From: a virus
Direction: 5' to 3' (one strand)
Length of the DNA stretch: 32,116 bases
IMG/VR virus record: IMGVR_UViG_3300034061_000754
Coordinates: 1 to 32,116 of that record
Shown here: piece by piece, positions 12,554 to 21,417 of the stretch
Numbering within the stretch: position 1 is the stretch's first letter
Layout: each line of letters opens with the position of its first letter
Notes under the pieces: generated by a model
The model's database searches: none
What the model was told of the DNA's origin: nothing
What the model saw: only the letters and a program-made list of their open reading frames with translations
Made by a program: the position numbers and the translations under genes

Positions 12554-13731
12554 AGGTGAGGATGCGGACCATAGAGTCCGTACTGCATCCGTCGCAGCGC
12601 TCGGTGCTCGCGGAGCTCGCGAGGTTCAGCGTCCTCGAGATCGGACGCCGCTGGGGAAAGACGTTCTTCGGCATGCAGCTCGCCGCCGAGGACGCGATCA
12701 ACGGCCGTCCGCACGGATGGTTCGCGCCGAGCTACAAGTACCTCGCAGACCCGATGCGCGAGCTCGAGCGCATGCTCAAGCCGATCGTCCGCAGGATCGA
12801 CAGGATCGAGAAGCGGATGGAGCTGCACACGGGAGGCAACATCGACTTCTGGACGCTCGAGGACGGCGACGCAGGCCGCGGACGCTCGTACTCGCGCGTC
12901 ACGATCGACGAGGCCGGCTTCGCGCCTGGGCTCCTCGAGGCATGGCGCGCGGCGATCTACCCGACGCTCACGGACAGGAAGGGAGGCGCGCTGTTCCTCG
13001 GGACGCCGAAGGGAACCGGCGACTTCCACCGCCTTTTCTGCCAGGCCCAGTCGGACACGACAGGCGACTGGCGCGCGTTCCGAATCGCGAGCAAGGACAA
13101 CCCGCTCCTCGATCCAGCTGAGGTTGAGATGGCGCGCAAGATGCTCCCCGCGCAGATCTTCGCGCAGGAGTTCGAGGGAGTGCCTGCCGACGACGGCGGA
13201 AACCCGTTCGGACTGGACGCGATCGCCGGCTGCGTCGGACCGATGTCGGTCGCCGAGCCTGAAGTCTGGGGTATCGACCTCGCGAAGAGCCAGGACTGGA
13301 CGGTCGCGATCGCGCTCGACAGGGATGGAGCCGTCTGCAGGCTCGAGCGCTGGCAGGCTTCGTGGACGGTCACGCGCGAGAAGCTCGCGCGCATGGTCGG
13401 CGAGAAGCGAGCGCTCGCGGACTCGACGGGAGTCGGCGACCCGATCGTCGAGGATCTGCGGAAGACCTGCCGCAAGCTGAACGGCTTCAAGTTCACCTCG
13501 CAGTCGAAGCAGCAGCTGATGGAGGGACTCCAGATCGCCGTCCAGTCAGGGGAGGTGCGCTTCCCCGATGGGTGGCTCCGCTCTGAACTCGACGCCTTTG
13601 GATTCCGATACTCGGGAAGAGGAGCCGTCTCCTACGAGGCGACCGTCGGCCACGACGACGGCGTCTGCGCGCTCGCGCTTGCGGTCATGGCACGCAGGGA
13701 GCGGAAGCCATTGCTCATGAAGGTCATCTGA
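12550..13731 (+). CDS. Terminase large subunit (packaging ATPase-nuclease)
   Basis: A 393-aa motor. The N-terminal ATPase has Walker A GRRWGKT (32-38), and Walker B VTIDEAG with Asp120-Glu121; LFLGTPKGTGDFH forms the coupling strand (motif III). The C-terminal RNase-H-like nuclease shows WGIDLAKSQDW (~240-250), DSTGVGD (~291) and HDDGVCALALAV (~368), giving the acidic metal-binding set. It pumps DNA into proheads and makes the terminal cut. GTG 12550 overlaps the TerS stop. It is near the short end of the family but looks complete. Confidence 0.93.
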   Translation: MKVRMRTIESVLHPSQRSVLAELARFSVLEIGRRWGKTFFGMQLAAEDAINGRPHGWFAPSYKYLADPMRELERMLKPIVRRIDRIEKRMELHTGGNIDFWTLEDGDAGRGRSYSRVTIDEAGFAPGLLEAWRAAIYPTLTDRKGGALFLGTPKGTGDFHRLFCQAQSDTTGDWRAFRIASKDNPLLDPAEVEMARKMLPAQIFAQEFEGVPADDGGNPFGLDAIAGCVGPMSVAEPEVWGIDLAKSQDWTVAIALDRDGAVCRLERWQASWTVTREKLARMVGEKRALADSTGVGDPIVEDLRKTCRKLNGFKFTSQSKQQLMEGLQIAVQSGEVRFPDGWLRSELDAFGFRYSGRGAVSYEATVGHDDGVCALALAVMARRERKPLLMKVI

Positions 13732-16250
13732 TGAACCTGTTGCAGAGACTCAAGGCCGCGTTCAAAGCCGAGAAGCAGTCAACTGGCTCATCCAAGTGGA
13801 TGCAGGCGACGACCACCGTGACGCAGGGTGGCGACTCCAAGCGTCCCGACTTCGACCCGCGCAACGCCGTCGCCTACTACCGTTCGTGGATCTATGCCGC
13901 TGCGTCGATCAACGCGATCGCCGTCGCGAGCGTCCCGCTGCGCCTGTACGTGAAGTCGAACCCGACGCTGAAGTCGCTCTGGTCGACGCGCGCTCCGTCG
14001 CGAAGGACGAAGGCGTATCTCGCCGGCGACCTCGAGCAGCGTCCGTCGCGGTTCGCGATGCGCAAGGCAGCCGAGTACGGCGAAGGCTTCGAGGAGGTCA
14101 CGGAGATGCACCCCGTGACGAAGCTGCTCGCGAAGGTCAATCCGTACCAGAACGGATACGACGCGACCGTGCTCCGCGTTCTCTACACCGAGCTCTGCGG
14201 GAACGCCTACCTCAACGTCGTGAAGGACTCGGCGCTCGGCATCCCTGTCGAGCTCTACCCAATGCCTCCGCAGTACGTCGAGATCGTGCCTGGCGAGGAG
14301 CGATTCATCGAGGCATACCGCTACGGCGTGAAGAGCGACTCGCGCAAGAGCTTCTCCCCTGAAGAAGTGCTGCACTTCAAGCGTCCGAATCCCGGCAACC
14401 TCTACTACGGTCTCGGAAAGGTGGAGGCTGCATGGGGAGCGGCGATGATGAACGCTGCCGTCCATGAGATGGACCTCGCGTTCTTCGAGAACCGAGGACG
14501 ACCCGACTACCTGATGACCGTGAAGAGCGACGCGGGACCGGAGGAGATCGCGCGGCTCACCGCCGAGGTCGAGGAGAAGCTCCGCGGCAAGAGCCGAAAC
14601 GGTCGCTTCCTGACCGCCAGCGCGGACATCGACATAAAGCCTCTCTCGTTCCCGCCGAAGGATCTGAGCGGACGCGACGAGATCGTCGAGGAGATCGCCG
14701 CTGTCTTCGGCGTGCCTGTGTCGATGCTCAAGGCGAACGATCCGAACCTCGCGAGCGCGCAGACTGGATACGCGCAGTGGCGCGAGATGACGATCCTCCC
14801 CATGCTCCGCATGGACGAGGAGGTTCTGAACCAGAGCCTCCTGCCGATGTTCGGTCTCGAGGACGACGCCTTCCTCGCCTACGACAACCCCGTGCAGGAG
14901 GACAAGCGCTTTGAGATGGAGGAGCGTCGCACCGCCGTCGCCGGCGGATGGCGCACGGTGAACGAGGCGCGAATGGAAGAGGGACGCGAGCCGATCGAGG
15001 ACGAGTTCGCGGACAGGCTGCTCTTCAACGGTCAGCCGCTCGGAGGCGCTGCCGCGATGCCTCCCGCCGCGCCTTCTACGTTCGGACTCGCCTCTGCTGA
15101 TCCTGCGAAGCCTGAGCAGCCTGCGCAGGACGCCGCGCACGCCTGGGGTATCGACGTCGAGGCGCAGGAGCCGAACGCGAAGGACGCGCTCTCCGACTGC
15201 GTCTCCGAGAAGATTCCGAAGCTGCTTGACGAAGGCTATCCGCAGGACCAGGCGGTCGCGATCGCCTACTCGATGTGCTCAGGCAAGTCGATCGAGGACG
15301 CGGTCGCCGAGCTCGAGCGCAAGGAGCTCGAGCAGGATGCGTCTCCGTCCGTGAAGGCGATCTCCGACATCGACACGCGACCTCCGCAGACGGTCGCCGA
15401 CAACGCGCGCCGAGCGCTCGAGGTCCGCGCTCGGAAGCCTGAGTCGCAGCGCGGCATGACAGCCGTCGGACTCGCGCGCGCGAGAGACCTGCAGAACCGC
15501 GTCGCGCTCTCCGAGGACACGATCCGCCGGATGCTCGCCTACTTCGAGCGCCATGAGTCGGACAAGCAGGGAGAGACGTGGGACGACCAAGGGAAGGGAT
15601 GGCAGGCCTGGAACGGATGGGGAGGCGACGACGGCTTCGCTTGGGCCAGGCGAAAGGTCGAGCAGTTTGACCGAGAGCGCGAGAAGCGCGTCGGATCGCG
15701 TCGCGTCCAAAAGGACTCCGGCTGCATCGAGGTCAAGGATTGCGGCGTCGGTCCAGATGGTTTCCAGGAAGGCAACACCTGCGGATCAGGCGGTGGCGGC
15801 GGTGGAGGAGGAGGATCGGATAAGCCGAAGGAATCCAAGCCGCGAGCCAGCAAGCCGCGCCAGCGGCTGCGAGACCGCATCGAAGGTACTCCTGCGGAGG
15901 CGAAGCGCGAGGTCGCGAAGCTCGACCGCAAGGTGGAGAAGCTGAAGCAGACAGCCACCAAGCTGCGCGCGGCTCAGGCTGCATTTGAGGCGACGAGGTC
16001 GTCTCCTTCCGTTCCGAAGGCGACGAAGGAGCAGATCGAGAGCAAGGTGCAGTCGGCGATGTCGCGCATCTTCGGATCAGAGAAGCCGAAGGAGGCGAGC
16101 GTCGCTCGCGCCGCCGACGCCGCCGGACGCAAGCTCGATGCGGCGAAGACCAGGCTCGCGGCGCGCGAGCAGAAGCTTTCCGATGCGAATGCAAAGGTCG
16201 AGAAGCTGCGCGCCGAGTTCCGCGCCAAGTTCGGGAGGGATCCGTCATGA
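13731..16250 (+). CDS. Portal protein (HK97 type) with a ~390-residue C-terminal extension
   Basis: An 839-aa protein. Residues ~1-440 are an HK97-type portal: YYRSWIYAAASINAIAVASVPLRLY, YYGLGKVEAAW, the DEIVEEIAAVFGVPVSML segment and LLFNGQPLGG. The rest is unusual: a Cys-containing helical module (~485-518, KIPKLLDEGYPQDQAVAIAY), a Trp/Gly-rich module (~595-645, GETWDDQGKGWQAWNGWGG), CGVGPDGFQEGNTCGS followed by nine Gly (~670-692), and a Lys/Arg/Ala coiled coil (~720-835). The extension may face the head interior as scaffold or as an internal virion protein. It is more than 1.5 times normal portal length. Confidence 0.9.
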   Translation: MNLLQRLKAAFKAEKQSTGSSKWMQATTTVTQGGDSKRPDFDPRNAVAYYRSWIYAAASINAIAVASVPLRLYVKSNPTLKSLWSTRAPSRRTKAYLAGDLEQRPSRFAMRKAAEYGEGFEEVTEMHPVTKLLAKVNPYQNGYDATVLRVLYTELCGNAYLNVVKDSALGIPVELYPMPPQYVEIVPGEERFIEAYRYGVKSDSRKSFSPEEVLHFKRPNPGNLYYGLGKVEAAWGAAMMNAAVHEMDLAFFENRGRPDYLMTVKSDAGPEEIARLTAEVEEKLRGKSRNGRFLTASADIDIKPLSFPPKDLSGRDEIVEEIAAVFGVPVSMLKANDPNLASAQTGYAQWREMTILPMLRMDEEVLNQSLLPMFGLEDDAFLAYDNPVQEDKRFEMEERRTAVAGGWRTVNEARMEEGREPIEDEFADRLLFNGQPLGGAAAMPPAAPSTFGLASADPAKPEQPAQDAAHAWGIDVEAQEPNAKDALSDCVSEKIPKLLDEGYPQDQAVAIAYSMCSGKSIEDAVAELERKELEQDASPSVKAISDIDTRPPQTVADNARRALEVRARKPESQRGMTAVGLARARDLQNRVALSEDTIRRMLAYFERHESDKQGETWDDQGKGWQAWNGWGGDDGFAWARRKVEQFDREREKRVGSRRVQKDSGCIEVKDCGVGPDGFQEGNTCGSGGGGGGGGGSDKPKESKPRASKPRQRLRDRIEGTPAEAKREVAKLDRKVEKLKQTATKLRAAQAAFEATRSSPSVPKATKEQIESKVQSAMSRIFGSEKPKEASVARAADAAGRKLDAAKTRLAAREQKLSDANAKVEKLRAEFRAKFGRDPS

Positions 16251-17359
16251 ACGAAGAAGAGATGCTCAAGGCGCTCGAGGATGCTCTCGACGAGGTCGAT
16301 GCGATCACGGATGAGGTCGTGGACGACACAGGCGAGATCGACGAGATCGAGGCTGCGATCGGAGAGCTTGACGAGGCTGTTTCGATGGCTGAATCGGCGA
16401 CAAAGTCTGCAGGAGGCTGTGGGTGCGGATGCTCTGATGGTTGCAAGAAGATATCCGTCAAGCGCCTCTGGTCGGATCACGTCGTCACGAAGTCGGTCGG
16501 CGACGCCAGCGAGGAGGAAAGCCGCATCGCGTCCGCCGTCGACAAGGTGCTGCAGCGGCAGATCCGCGAAGCGATCAAGGCGATCCGCGAGTCGAGCGCT
16601 CCGACGCAGGAGCTCACCGTCAAGGTCGAGACGCTGCTGATGAGCGCCAAGTGGAACCGCGAGATCGTGGACGCGATGCGTCCGTACCTGCAGTCGGCTA
16701 TCCGAGATGGATTGATCGTCGGCAACAGGACTGTGCAGGAGGTCGCCGCGCTTGCTCCCGAGTTCGCTCCACCGACTCCCGAGCTCGACGCCTACGTCGA
16801 GGCAGAGTCGACGCGCCTCGCGCGCCGCGCAGCCGGATCGGTCAATCGGTACACGGCCGTCCGCGTCTCTGCTCTGCTAGGTGATGGACTGCAGGCAGGC
16901 GCGACGATCGACGAGCTGGCGGACGGCGTGCAGGAGTGGGCTGGACGCGCCGGCGACGACGACCGCGCCACGAGGAACAGAGCGGTGACGATCGCGCGAA
17001 CCGAGGCGCAGCGCGCGATGCGGAGCGCCGAGGTCGAGGCATGGCGGTCGAGCGGCATCGTCGAGGGTAAGACGTGGCTGCTCGCTCCAGACCCGTGCGA
17101 GTTCTGCCAAGCGATGGCGGACCAGTTCGAGAAGAACGCGGTCGGGATCGACCAGGCGTTCCTGACGCGCGGATCGGTACTGACTGGAGCCGATGGAGGC
17201 GAGCTCGAGCTCGACTACGAGAACATCGAAGGACCGCCGCTGCATCCCAACTGCCGATGCAGCCTGCAGCCGAAGCTCGTCGACGGATACCAGGACATCG
17301 CGAGCGAGATCCAGGCTGAGATCGAGCGCGAGGAGAGAGCGGCGAGGGAGGCACAATGA
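16247..17359 (+). CDS. MuF-type head morphogenesis protein
   Basis: A 370-aa minor head protein related to SPP1 gp7/Mu gpF. The defining C-terminal domain covers ~245-345: TIARTEAQRAMRSAEVEAW, a CEFC pair (~284-288) and HPNCRCS (~334-340), with Cys and His that may bind metal. An acidic N-terminal ~45 residues lead into a Cys cluster GGCGCGCSDGCKK. It joins the portal and enters or lines the head. ATG overlaps the portal stop. Confidence 0.88.
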   Translation: MNEEEMLKALEDALDEVDAITDEVVDDTGEIDEIEAAIGELDEAVSMAESATKSAGGCGCGCSDGCKKISVKRLWSDHVVTKSVGDASEEESRIASAVDKVLQRQIREAIKAIRESSAPTQELTVKVETLLMSAKWNREIVDAMRPYLQSAIRDGLIVGNRTVQEVAALAPEFAPPTPELDAYVEAESTRLARRAAGSVNRYTAVRVSALLGDGLQAGATIDELADGVQEWAGRAGDDDRATRNRAVTIARTEAQRAMRSAEVEAWRSSGIVEGKTWLLAPDPCEFCQAMADQFEKNAVGIDQAFLTRGSVLTGADGGELELDYENIEGPPLHPNCRCSLQPKLVDGYQDIASEIQAEIEREERAAREAQ

Positions 17360-18027
17360 CGACCATGCAGACGAAGGCACTGAGCGCGCAGATCGCGCCG
17401 AGCGCGAGCGGATTCTCCGCGGTCATCACCAGCGAGACGATCGACCGCGACGGCGAGGTACTGATCCCGAGCGGCATGAACTCGAAGGAGTTCGAGCGGA
17501 ACCCGACGCTCTTCTGGAACCACGACTACGCGGAGCCTGTCGGCAAGGCGGTCGGCCAGCTGAAGAGGAAGGAGCGCGAGATCGTCGCCGACTTCGTCTT
17601 CGCGAAGCGTCCCGACGGATACGCCGGTGAGTTCTTCCCCGAGGTCGCCGCCGCACTCGTCGGACAGGGGATCGTGAGCGGCGTCTCCGTCGGCTACGTG
17701 CCGGAGGAAGGCGGCGTCCGCATGGCGACGGACATCGACCGCAAGAAGTACGGCGGCTCCGTGTCGCGGATCTTCTCGCGCTGGAAGCTGCTCGAGGTCA
17801 GCCTCGCTCCGCTGCAGGCGAATCCCGAGGCGCTCATCACCGCGGTCAAGAAGGGTCTCTGCTCTCCTGTCGGCGCGAAGCGCTGGTTCGGGATCGACGT
17901 GCCGAAGCGCATCGTCGTGACGGTCGACGTCCCCGCGCGCTCAACTGCGGCGAAGCCGAAGCCGATTGACGTCGATGCCATCGTGCGGCGGGAAATCGCG
18001 CGCGCGAAGGGTGCCGTGAGGCTCTGA
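17356..18027 (+). CDS. Prohead maturation protease (HK97 gp4-like, S78/U35 family)
   Basis: A 223-aa serine protease that trims scaffold and capsid N-terminal segments during head maturation. The family pattern is clear: an N-terminal strand GFSAVITSETIDRDGEVL, a catalytic His56 in LFWNHDYAEPVGKA, and GIVSGVSVGYVPEE with the nucleophile Ser111 (or Ser108). The C-terminal ~60 residues are basic, possibly scaffold-related. It is placed between MuF and the capsid gene as in HK97-like phages. Confidence 0.9.
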   Translation: MTTMQTKALSAQIAPSASGFSAVITSETIDRDGEVLIPSGMNSKEFERNPTLFWNHDYAEPVGKAVGQLKRKEREIVADFVFAKRPDGYAGEFFPEVAAALVGQGIVSGVSVGYVPEEGGVRMATDIDRKKYGGSVSRIFSRWKLLEVSLAPLQANPEALITAVKKGLCSPVGAKRWFGIDVPKRIVVTVDVPARSTAAKPKPIDVDAIVRREIARAKGAVRL

Positions 18028-18086
18028 CTTGGACCGGCTGTCGGCGTGTGCCTGGACAGCGGCCCTGGAGCCACGCCTGACGGCAC
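18011..18086 (+). promoter_or_regulatory. Structured leader before the capsid gene
   Basis: GTGCCGTGAGG (18011-18021) pairs with CCTGACGGCAC (18076-18086) at 10 of 11 positions, enclosing an inner GCTGTC (18037-18042) and GACAGC (18055-18060) stem. No T-run follows. The structure covers the protease 3' end and most of the 75-bp gap, ending just before the capsid ribosome-binding site. It could protect or process the capsid mRNA, raising capsid over protease output. No promoter hexamers are evident. Confidence 0.45.
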
Positions 18087-18102
18087 GCAACAGGAGCAGC
18101 CA

Positions 18103-19473
18103 ATGAAGACCATGACCATCGACCAGTTCAAGGACGCGCTGACCAAGGCCGCGAAGGCAAAAGGTGAGGCAGGCGTCGTCGCACAGAAGAAGCTCATCCT
18201 CGAGGGAGACTTCATGATCACCGACGCCGCAGGCGTCGCCGTGGATCCCGAAGCGCTCGACGTCGCGATCCGCGCTGCGGCTCCCGCGATGGAGGAGGAT
18301 TCGGCCGACACCGCAGGCATCGAGGAGAAGGTCGCCAAGAGCGTCCGCAGCGCGCTCGGCATCCGCACGACCGGCGGCTCGGCCGCGATGGCAGTCACCG
18401 CCGAGCCGAAGGCCTGGGAAAGCGCCAAGCAGTACGGCCGCCTCAAGGCTTTCAAGTCGAAGGAAGCGGCGTACCGCTTCGGCTCCTTCTGCCTCGCGGC
18501 GATGGGCCACCGCAAGAGCGCGCAGTTCTGCGCGAACAACGGCATCCATGTGAAGGCGCACTCCGAAGGCGTGAACAGCGCCGGCGGCTTCCTCGTTCCC
18601 GACGAGTTCGAGAACGAGATCGTGACGCTCCGCGAGCAGTACGGCGTCTTCCGCCGCAACGCGAAGATCTACCCGATGTCCTCCGACACGCTGCGCATCT
18701 CGAAGCGCACGGCGGGCCTCACGGCGTACTTCGTCGGCGAGATCAACGCAGGCACCGAGAGCACCCAGACCTTCGACAGCGTCCAGCTGGTCGCGAAGAA
18801 GCTGATGTGCCTCACGACCGTGTCGAACGAGCTCCTCGAGGACGCTCTCGTCAACATCGGCGACGACATCGCCAACGAGGTCGCGTATGCGTTCTCGCTC
18901 AAGGAGGACGACGCGGGCTTCAACGGCACCGGCACGTCGACCTACGGCGGCATCGTCGGACTCGCCGGCGCGCTGACCAACGCGACCTACCAGGTCTCGA
19001 CCAGCGCGACGACGACCTATGCGAGCGTCTCGAAGGAGGAGATCTCGGCTGCGCTGGCGAAGCTCCCGAACTGGGCCTTCCAGCGCAACAACGTCAAGAT
19101 CTACTGCCACAAGTCGACCTATCACGCGATCTTCGAGCGTCTCGCGATGTCGGCAGGCGGAGCTACCGCCACCGAGTTCGCGAACGGCATCGCTCCGCGG
19201 TACTTCGGCTACCCGGTCGAGTTCTCGCAGGTGCTCCCCGCCGTGACGGCGACCACCGGCGCTGACGGCGACGTGCTTGCGTACATCGGCGACCTCTCGC
19301 AGGCGTGCTTCCTCGGCGACCGCCGCTCGACCGCCATCGCGTTCTCCGACTCGGCGCTCAATGCGTTCGAGCAGGACGAGCGCGTCGTGCGCGGCACCGA
19401 GCGCTTCGACATCGTCTGCGCCAACGTCGGCGGCTCCACCGCCACCGGCGCGATGGTGAAGTTCACCCTCTGA
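18103..19473 (+). CDS. Major capsid protein (HK97 fold)
   Basis: A 456-aa protein. Residues ~1-115 are a helical, charged scaffold-like delta domain expected to be removed by the upstream protease. The mature HK97 region follows: GVNSAGGFLVPDEFENEIV, the E-loop, AYFVGEINAGTESTQTFDSV, LMCLTTVSNELLEDA, and FNGTGTSTYGGIVGL. AGGAG lies upstream of ATG 18103; the frame is open 57 bases further, but that part is not a credible start. GC3 bias is very strong, fitting a highly expressed gene. Confidence 0.93.
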   Translation: MKTMTIDQFKDALTKAAKAKGEAGVVAQKKLILEGDFMITDAAGVAVDPEALDVAIRAAAPAMEEDSADTAGIEEKVAKSVRSALGIRTTGGSAAMAVTAEPKAWESAKQYGRLKAFKSKEAAYRFGSFCLAAMGHRKSAQFCANNGIHVKAHSEGVNSAGGFLVPDEFENEIVTLREQYGVFRRNAKIYPMSSDTLRISKRTAGLTAYFVGEINAGTESTQTFDSVQLVAKKLMCLTTVSNELLEDALVNIGDDIANEVAYAFSLKEDDAGFNGTGTSTYGGIVGLAGALTNATYQVSTSATTTYASVSKEEISAALAKLPNWAFQRNNVKIYCHKSTYHAIFERLAMSAGGATATEFANGIAPRYFGYPVEFSQVLPAVTATTGADGDVLAYIGDLSQACFLGDRRSTAIAFSDSALNAFEQDERVVRGTERFDIVCANVGGSTATGAMVKFTL

Positions 19474-19496
19474 TCTGACAGGAAAGGAACCACACC

Positions 19497-19931
19497 ATGA
19501 AGAGCTCCACCAAGATCCTCAACACCATCGCGGCAGGCGTCTCGACGCTCACCGCAGAGTTCGACACGCAGGGCTTCAACTACGCGAAGGTCTACGTCTG
19601 CACGTCGGGAACCGTCGCTCCTTCTTCGTCTGGCAACAGCGTCGTCGAGAGAGAGACGTCCGGAGGCACGACCAACGCCATCAGCGGACTCGTCCAGGGA
19701 ACCGACTACACGCTGTCCACCGCGACCAACAACACGTCGGTCGCTAAGATCGTGTACGGCATCCCGCTCGGCGGCCGCAAGCGCTACCTGTTGGCCACGT
19801 TCACCAGCAACACGTCGGTGACGGCGAATGCGTCGATCATCTGCGAGCTGAGCGACCCGTACGACTCCATCCTCGTCCGTCGCGCCGGCACCGCCGCGAC
19901 CGATGCGGCCGGCAGCGTCGTCAACATCTGA
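19497..19931 (+). CDS. Possible capsid decoration / head accessory protein
   Basis: A 144-aa beta-rich protein rich in Thr, Ser and Asn, with a GGAAAGGAA site. It follows the capsid gene directly, where many phages place a decoration or head-stabilising protein. The strands NYAKVYVCTSGTV, AKIVYGIPLGG and YLLATFTSNTSVTANASII are consistent with a small jelly-roll or Ig-like fold. No motif confirms the role, so this is position-based. Confidence 0.6.
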   Translation: MKSSTKILNTIAAGVSTLTAEFDTQGFNYAKVYVCTSGTVAPSSSGNSVVERETSGGTTNAISGLVQGTDYTLSTATNNTSVAKIVYGIPLGGRKRYLLATFTSNTSVTANASIICELSDPYDSILVRRAGTAATDAAGSVVNI

Positions 19932-19953
19932 TCGGAGTCCATCCCCTCCGGGT

Positions 19954-20008
19954 GCGGGGCGGAATTCGTGCCGCCGCGCTTCTGTTTTGACCTCGCGCTG
20001 CTATGCTC
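19954..20008 (+). promoter_or_regulatory. Possible weak terminator and extended -10 before the glycosyltransferase gene
   Basis: GGCGG and CCGCC form a 5-bp stem around an 8-nt loop (about 19957-19974), followed by CTTCTGTTTT. Then TGCTATGCT (about 19999-20007) could act as an extended -10 close to the AGGAGG site. The weak terminator plus new promoter would give the inserted glycosyltransferase its own control. Both elements are marginal. Confidence 0.35.
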
Positions 20009-20023
20009 CCCGCAGGAGGCACA

Positions 20024-21139
20024 ATGGAGATCAAGGACGGACATCTCAGGATCGGTGAGGCGAGGAAGATCGACCTGTCAGGGATCGCGGATGCATCGCT
20101 CAAGTCGGTCGAGTTGGGGAGCCTGCTCGACCGACTGCCGGCAAAGGAGGCGCTGCCGGTCCTGCGGGGATTCGCGCAGAAGATGGCCGACAAGGCGCGG
20201 ATGACGCTCGACGTCGCCGACTTCGACTGGGTCTGCGCCGCCTACCAGAGCGGGGAAGCTGACGCCGAGTCCATCCTCTGCGCGGACGGGATGAACCGCT
20301 CGATCTGGAACCGCAGCAAGCTCTGCGACACGGTGAACATGGCTGGCCTCGAGATCGTCGGAGGCGTCGACGGAGGCCTCGGATGGAAGCCGTCTCCTGA
20401 GCGGATCGCCGTCACCTGCGAGAAGCGCGTCCGCAGGGAGCCCGAGATACCGCTCAAGGACGTCACTGCTCTGATGAGTCTCCCGCGCATCGCCTGGACG
20501 GAGACGTTCGCGCATTCCCTCGAGGTCTGTTCGCAGCTCCAGATGCGCTTCGTCAAGAGCACCGGCGTCTTCTGGGGACAGTGCCTCGAGCGGCTCATCA
20601 CAGGCGAGCTCGAGCGCGGACAGAAGTACGCGCTGACCATCGACTACGACTCGATCTTCGACGCGCGCGACGTCGTGCGCCTTTGGCAGATCATGGAGGA
20701 GCGTCCCGACATCACGGCGCTCTGTCCGCTCCAGATCGGACGCGACCGCGACCAGCTGCTCCTCAACCTGATCGACGAGGACGGGAAGTCGATGGAGCGG
20801 GTGACGACCGACTACTTCCATCAGGAGGCGGTGCGGATCAAGAACGGTCACTTCGGGCTGACGATGATCCGCCTTGAGCACCTGAAGGACATCGCTCATC
20901 CGTGGTTCCTCGGCGTGCCGAACGAGCACGGACGGTGGGACGAAAACCGCACCGACGATGACATCTACTTCTGGCACAAGCTGCACGCGGCGGGACGGAC
21001 GATCTGCGCGACCCCGAAGGTAAGGCTCGGACACCTGCAGCTCGTCATCACCTGGCCTATGGACGATTGCGCGGTGCGGCATCAGTACCTCGGCAAGTAC
21101 CACTCAGACGGGAGGCCGCCTGAATGCATGAGCTACTGA
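20024..21139 (+). CDS. Glycosyltransferase fused to a partial methyltransferase-like domain
   Basis: A 371-aa protein. Residues ~150-345 look like a GT-A glycosyltransferase: IDYDSIF with D207-x-D209 (metal/nucleotide-sugar binding), DDDIYFWHKLHAAGRTI (~311-327), and the closing LGHLQ. Residues ~10-110 resemble the C-terminal half of class I SAM methyltransferases (ELGSLLDRLPAKEALPVL, TLDVADFDW) but lack motif I, so methyl transfer is unlikely. AGGAGG precedes ATG 20024. Lying inside the head module, it may glycosylate a capsid or tail protein. Substrate unknown. Confidence 0.75.
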   Translation: MEIKDGHLRIGEARKIDLSGIADASLKSVELGSLLDRLPAKEALPVLRGFAQKMADKARMTLDVADFDWVCAAYQSGEADAESILCADGMNRSIWNRSKLCDTVNMAGLEIVGGVDGGLGWKPSPERIAVTCEKRVRREPEIPLKDVTALMSLPRIAWTETFAHSLEVCSQLQMRFVKSTGVFWGQCLERLITGELERGQKYALTIDYDSIFDARDVVRLWQIMEERPDITALCPLQIGRDRDQLLLNLIDEDGKSMERVTTDYFHQEAVRIKNGHFGLTMIRLEHLKDIAHPWFLGVPNEHGRWDENRTDDDIYFWHKLHAAGRTICATPKVRLGHLQLVITWPMDDCAVRHQYLGKYHSDGRPPECMSY

Positions 21140-21417
21140 TCGTACTGAGGACGTTCTCGATCGCCGACGAGCGGTCGGGACGTCGCGAAGTCCGTCCAGG
21201 CTGCGTCGTCAGCATCCCGACCGAGCTTGTCGACGGACTCATCAGATCGGGACACGCGATGCGGGTCACTCCTCCTGCGCCGCTGTTCGCGGAATCGACG
21301 GAGCCTGCGCCGAAGCCGATGAGAGGCAGGAAGGCACGCAATGCAGATCGACTCAAATCCGCTCACGACGCTGGCAAAGCTGAAGACGTGGCTCGGGATC
21401 ACGACCGTCGCGGATGA
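21124..21417 (+). CDS. Small head-tail region protein with an SH3-like appearance
   Basis: A 97-aa protein. GGGAGG precedes ATG 21124, inside the glycosyltransferase end. Residues 1-48 look like a small beta-barrel (LLIVLRTFSIADERSGRREVRPGCVVSIP, LIRSGHAMRV), reminiscent of short proteins ahead of head-tail connectors. The last ~26 codons overlap the next gene by 77 bp and look constrained by it. Function unknown. Confidence 0.6.
   Translation: MHELLIVLRTFSIADERSGRREVRPGCVVSIPTELVDGLIRSGHAMRVTPPAPLFAESTEPAPKPMRGRKARNADRLKSAHDAGKAEDVARDHDRRG

Noticed and set aside
13788-15140. Long open frame on the minus strand (450 codons)
   Set aside because: It lies wholly inside the portal gene, is Arg/Leu/His-rich as expected from the complement of GC-rich coding DNA, and has no motif or ribosome-binding site.
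18011-18086. Hairpins before the capsid gene as a terminator
   Set aside because: No T-run follows, and a terminator between protease and capsid genes would make little sense.
17941-19125. Long minus-strand frame opposite the capsid gene
   Set aside because: Opposite a clear HK97 capsid gene and composed of complement-type residues; a shadow.
20078-21103. Minus-strand frame of 341 codons
   Set aside because: Opposite the glycosyltransferase gene, with no recognisable domain; the + strand frame has DxD and other motifs.
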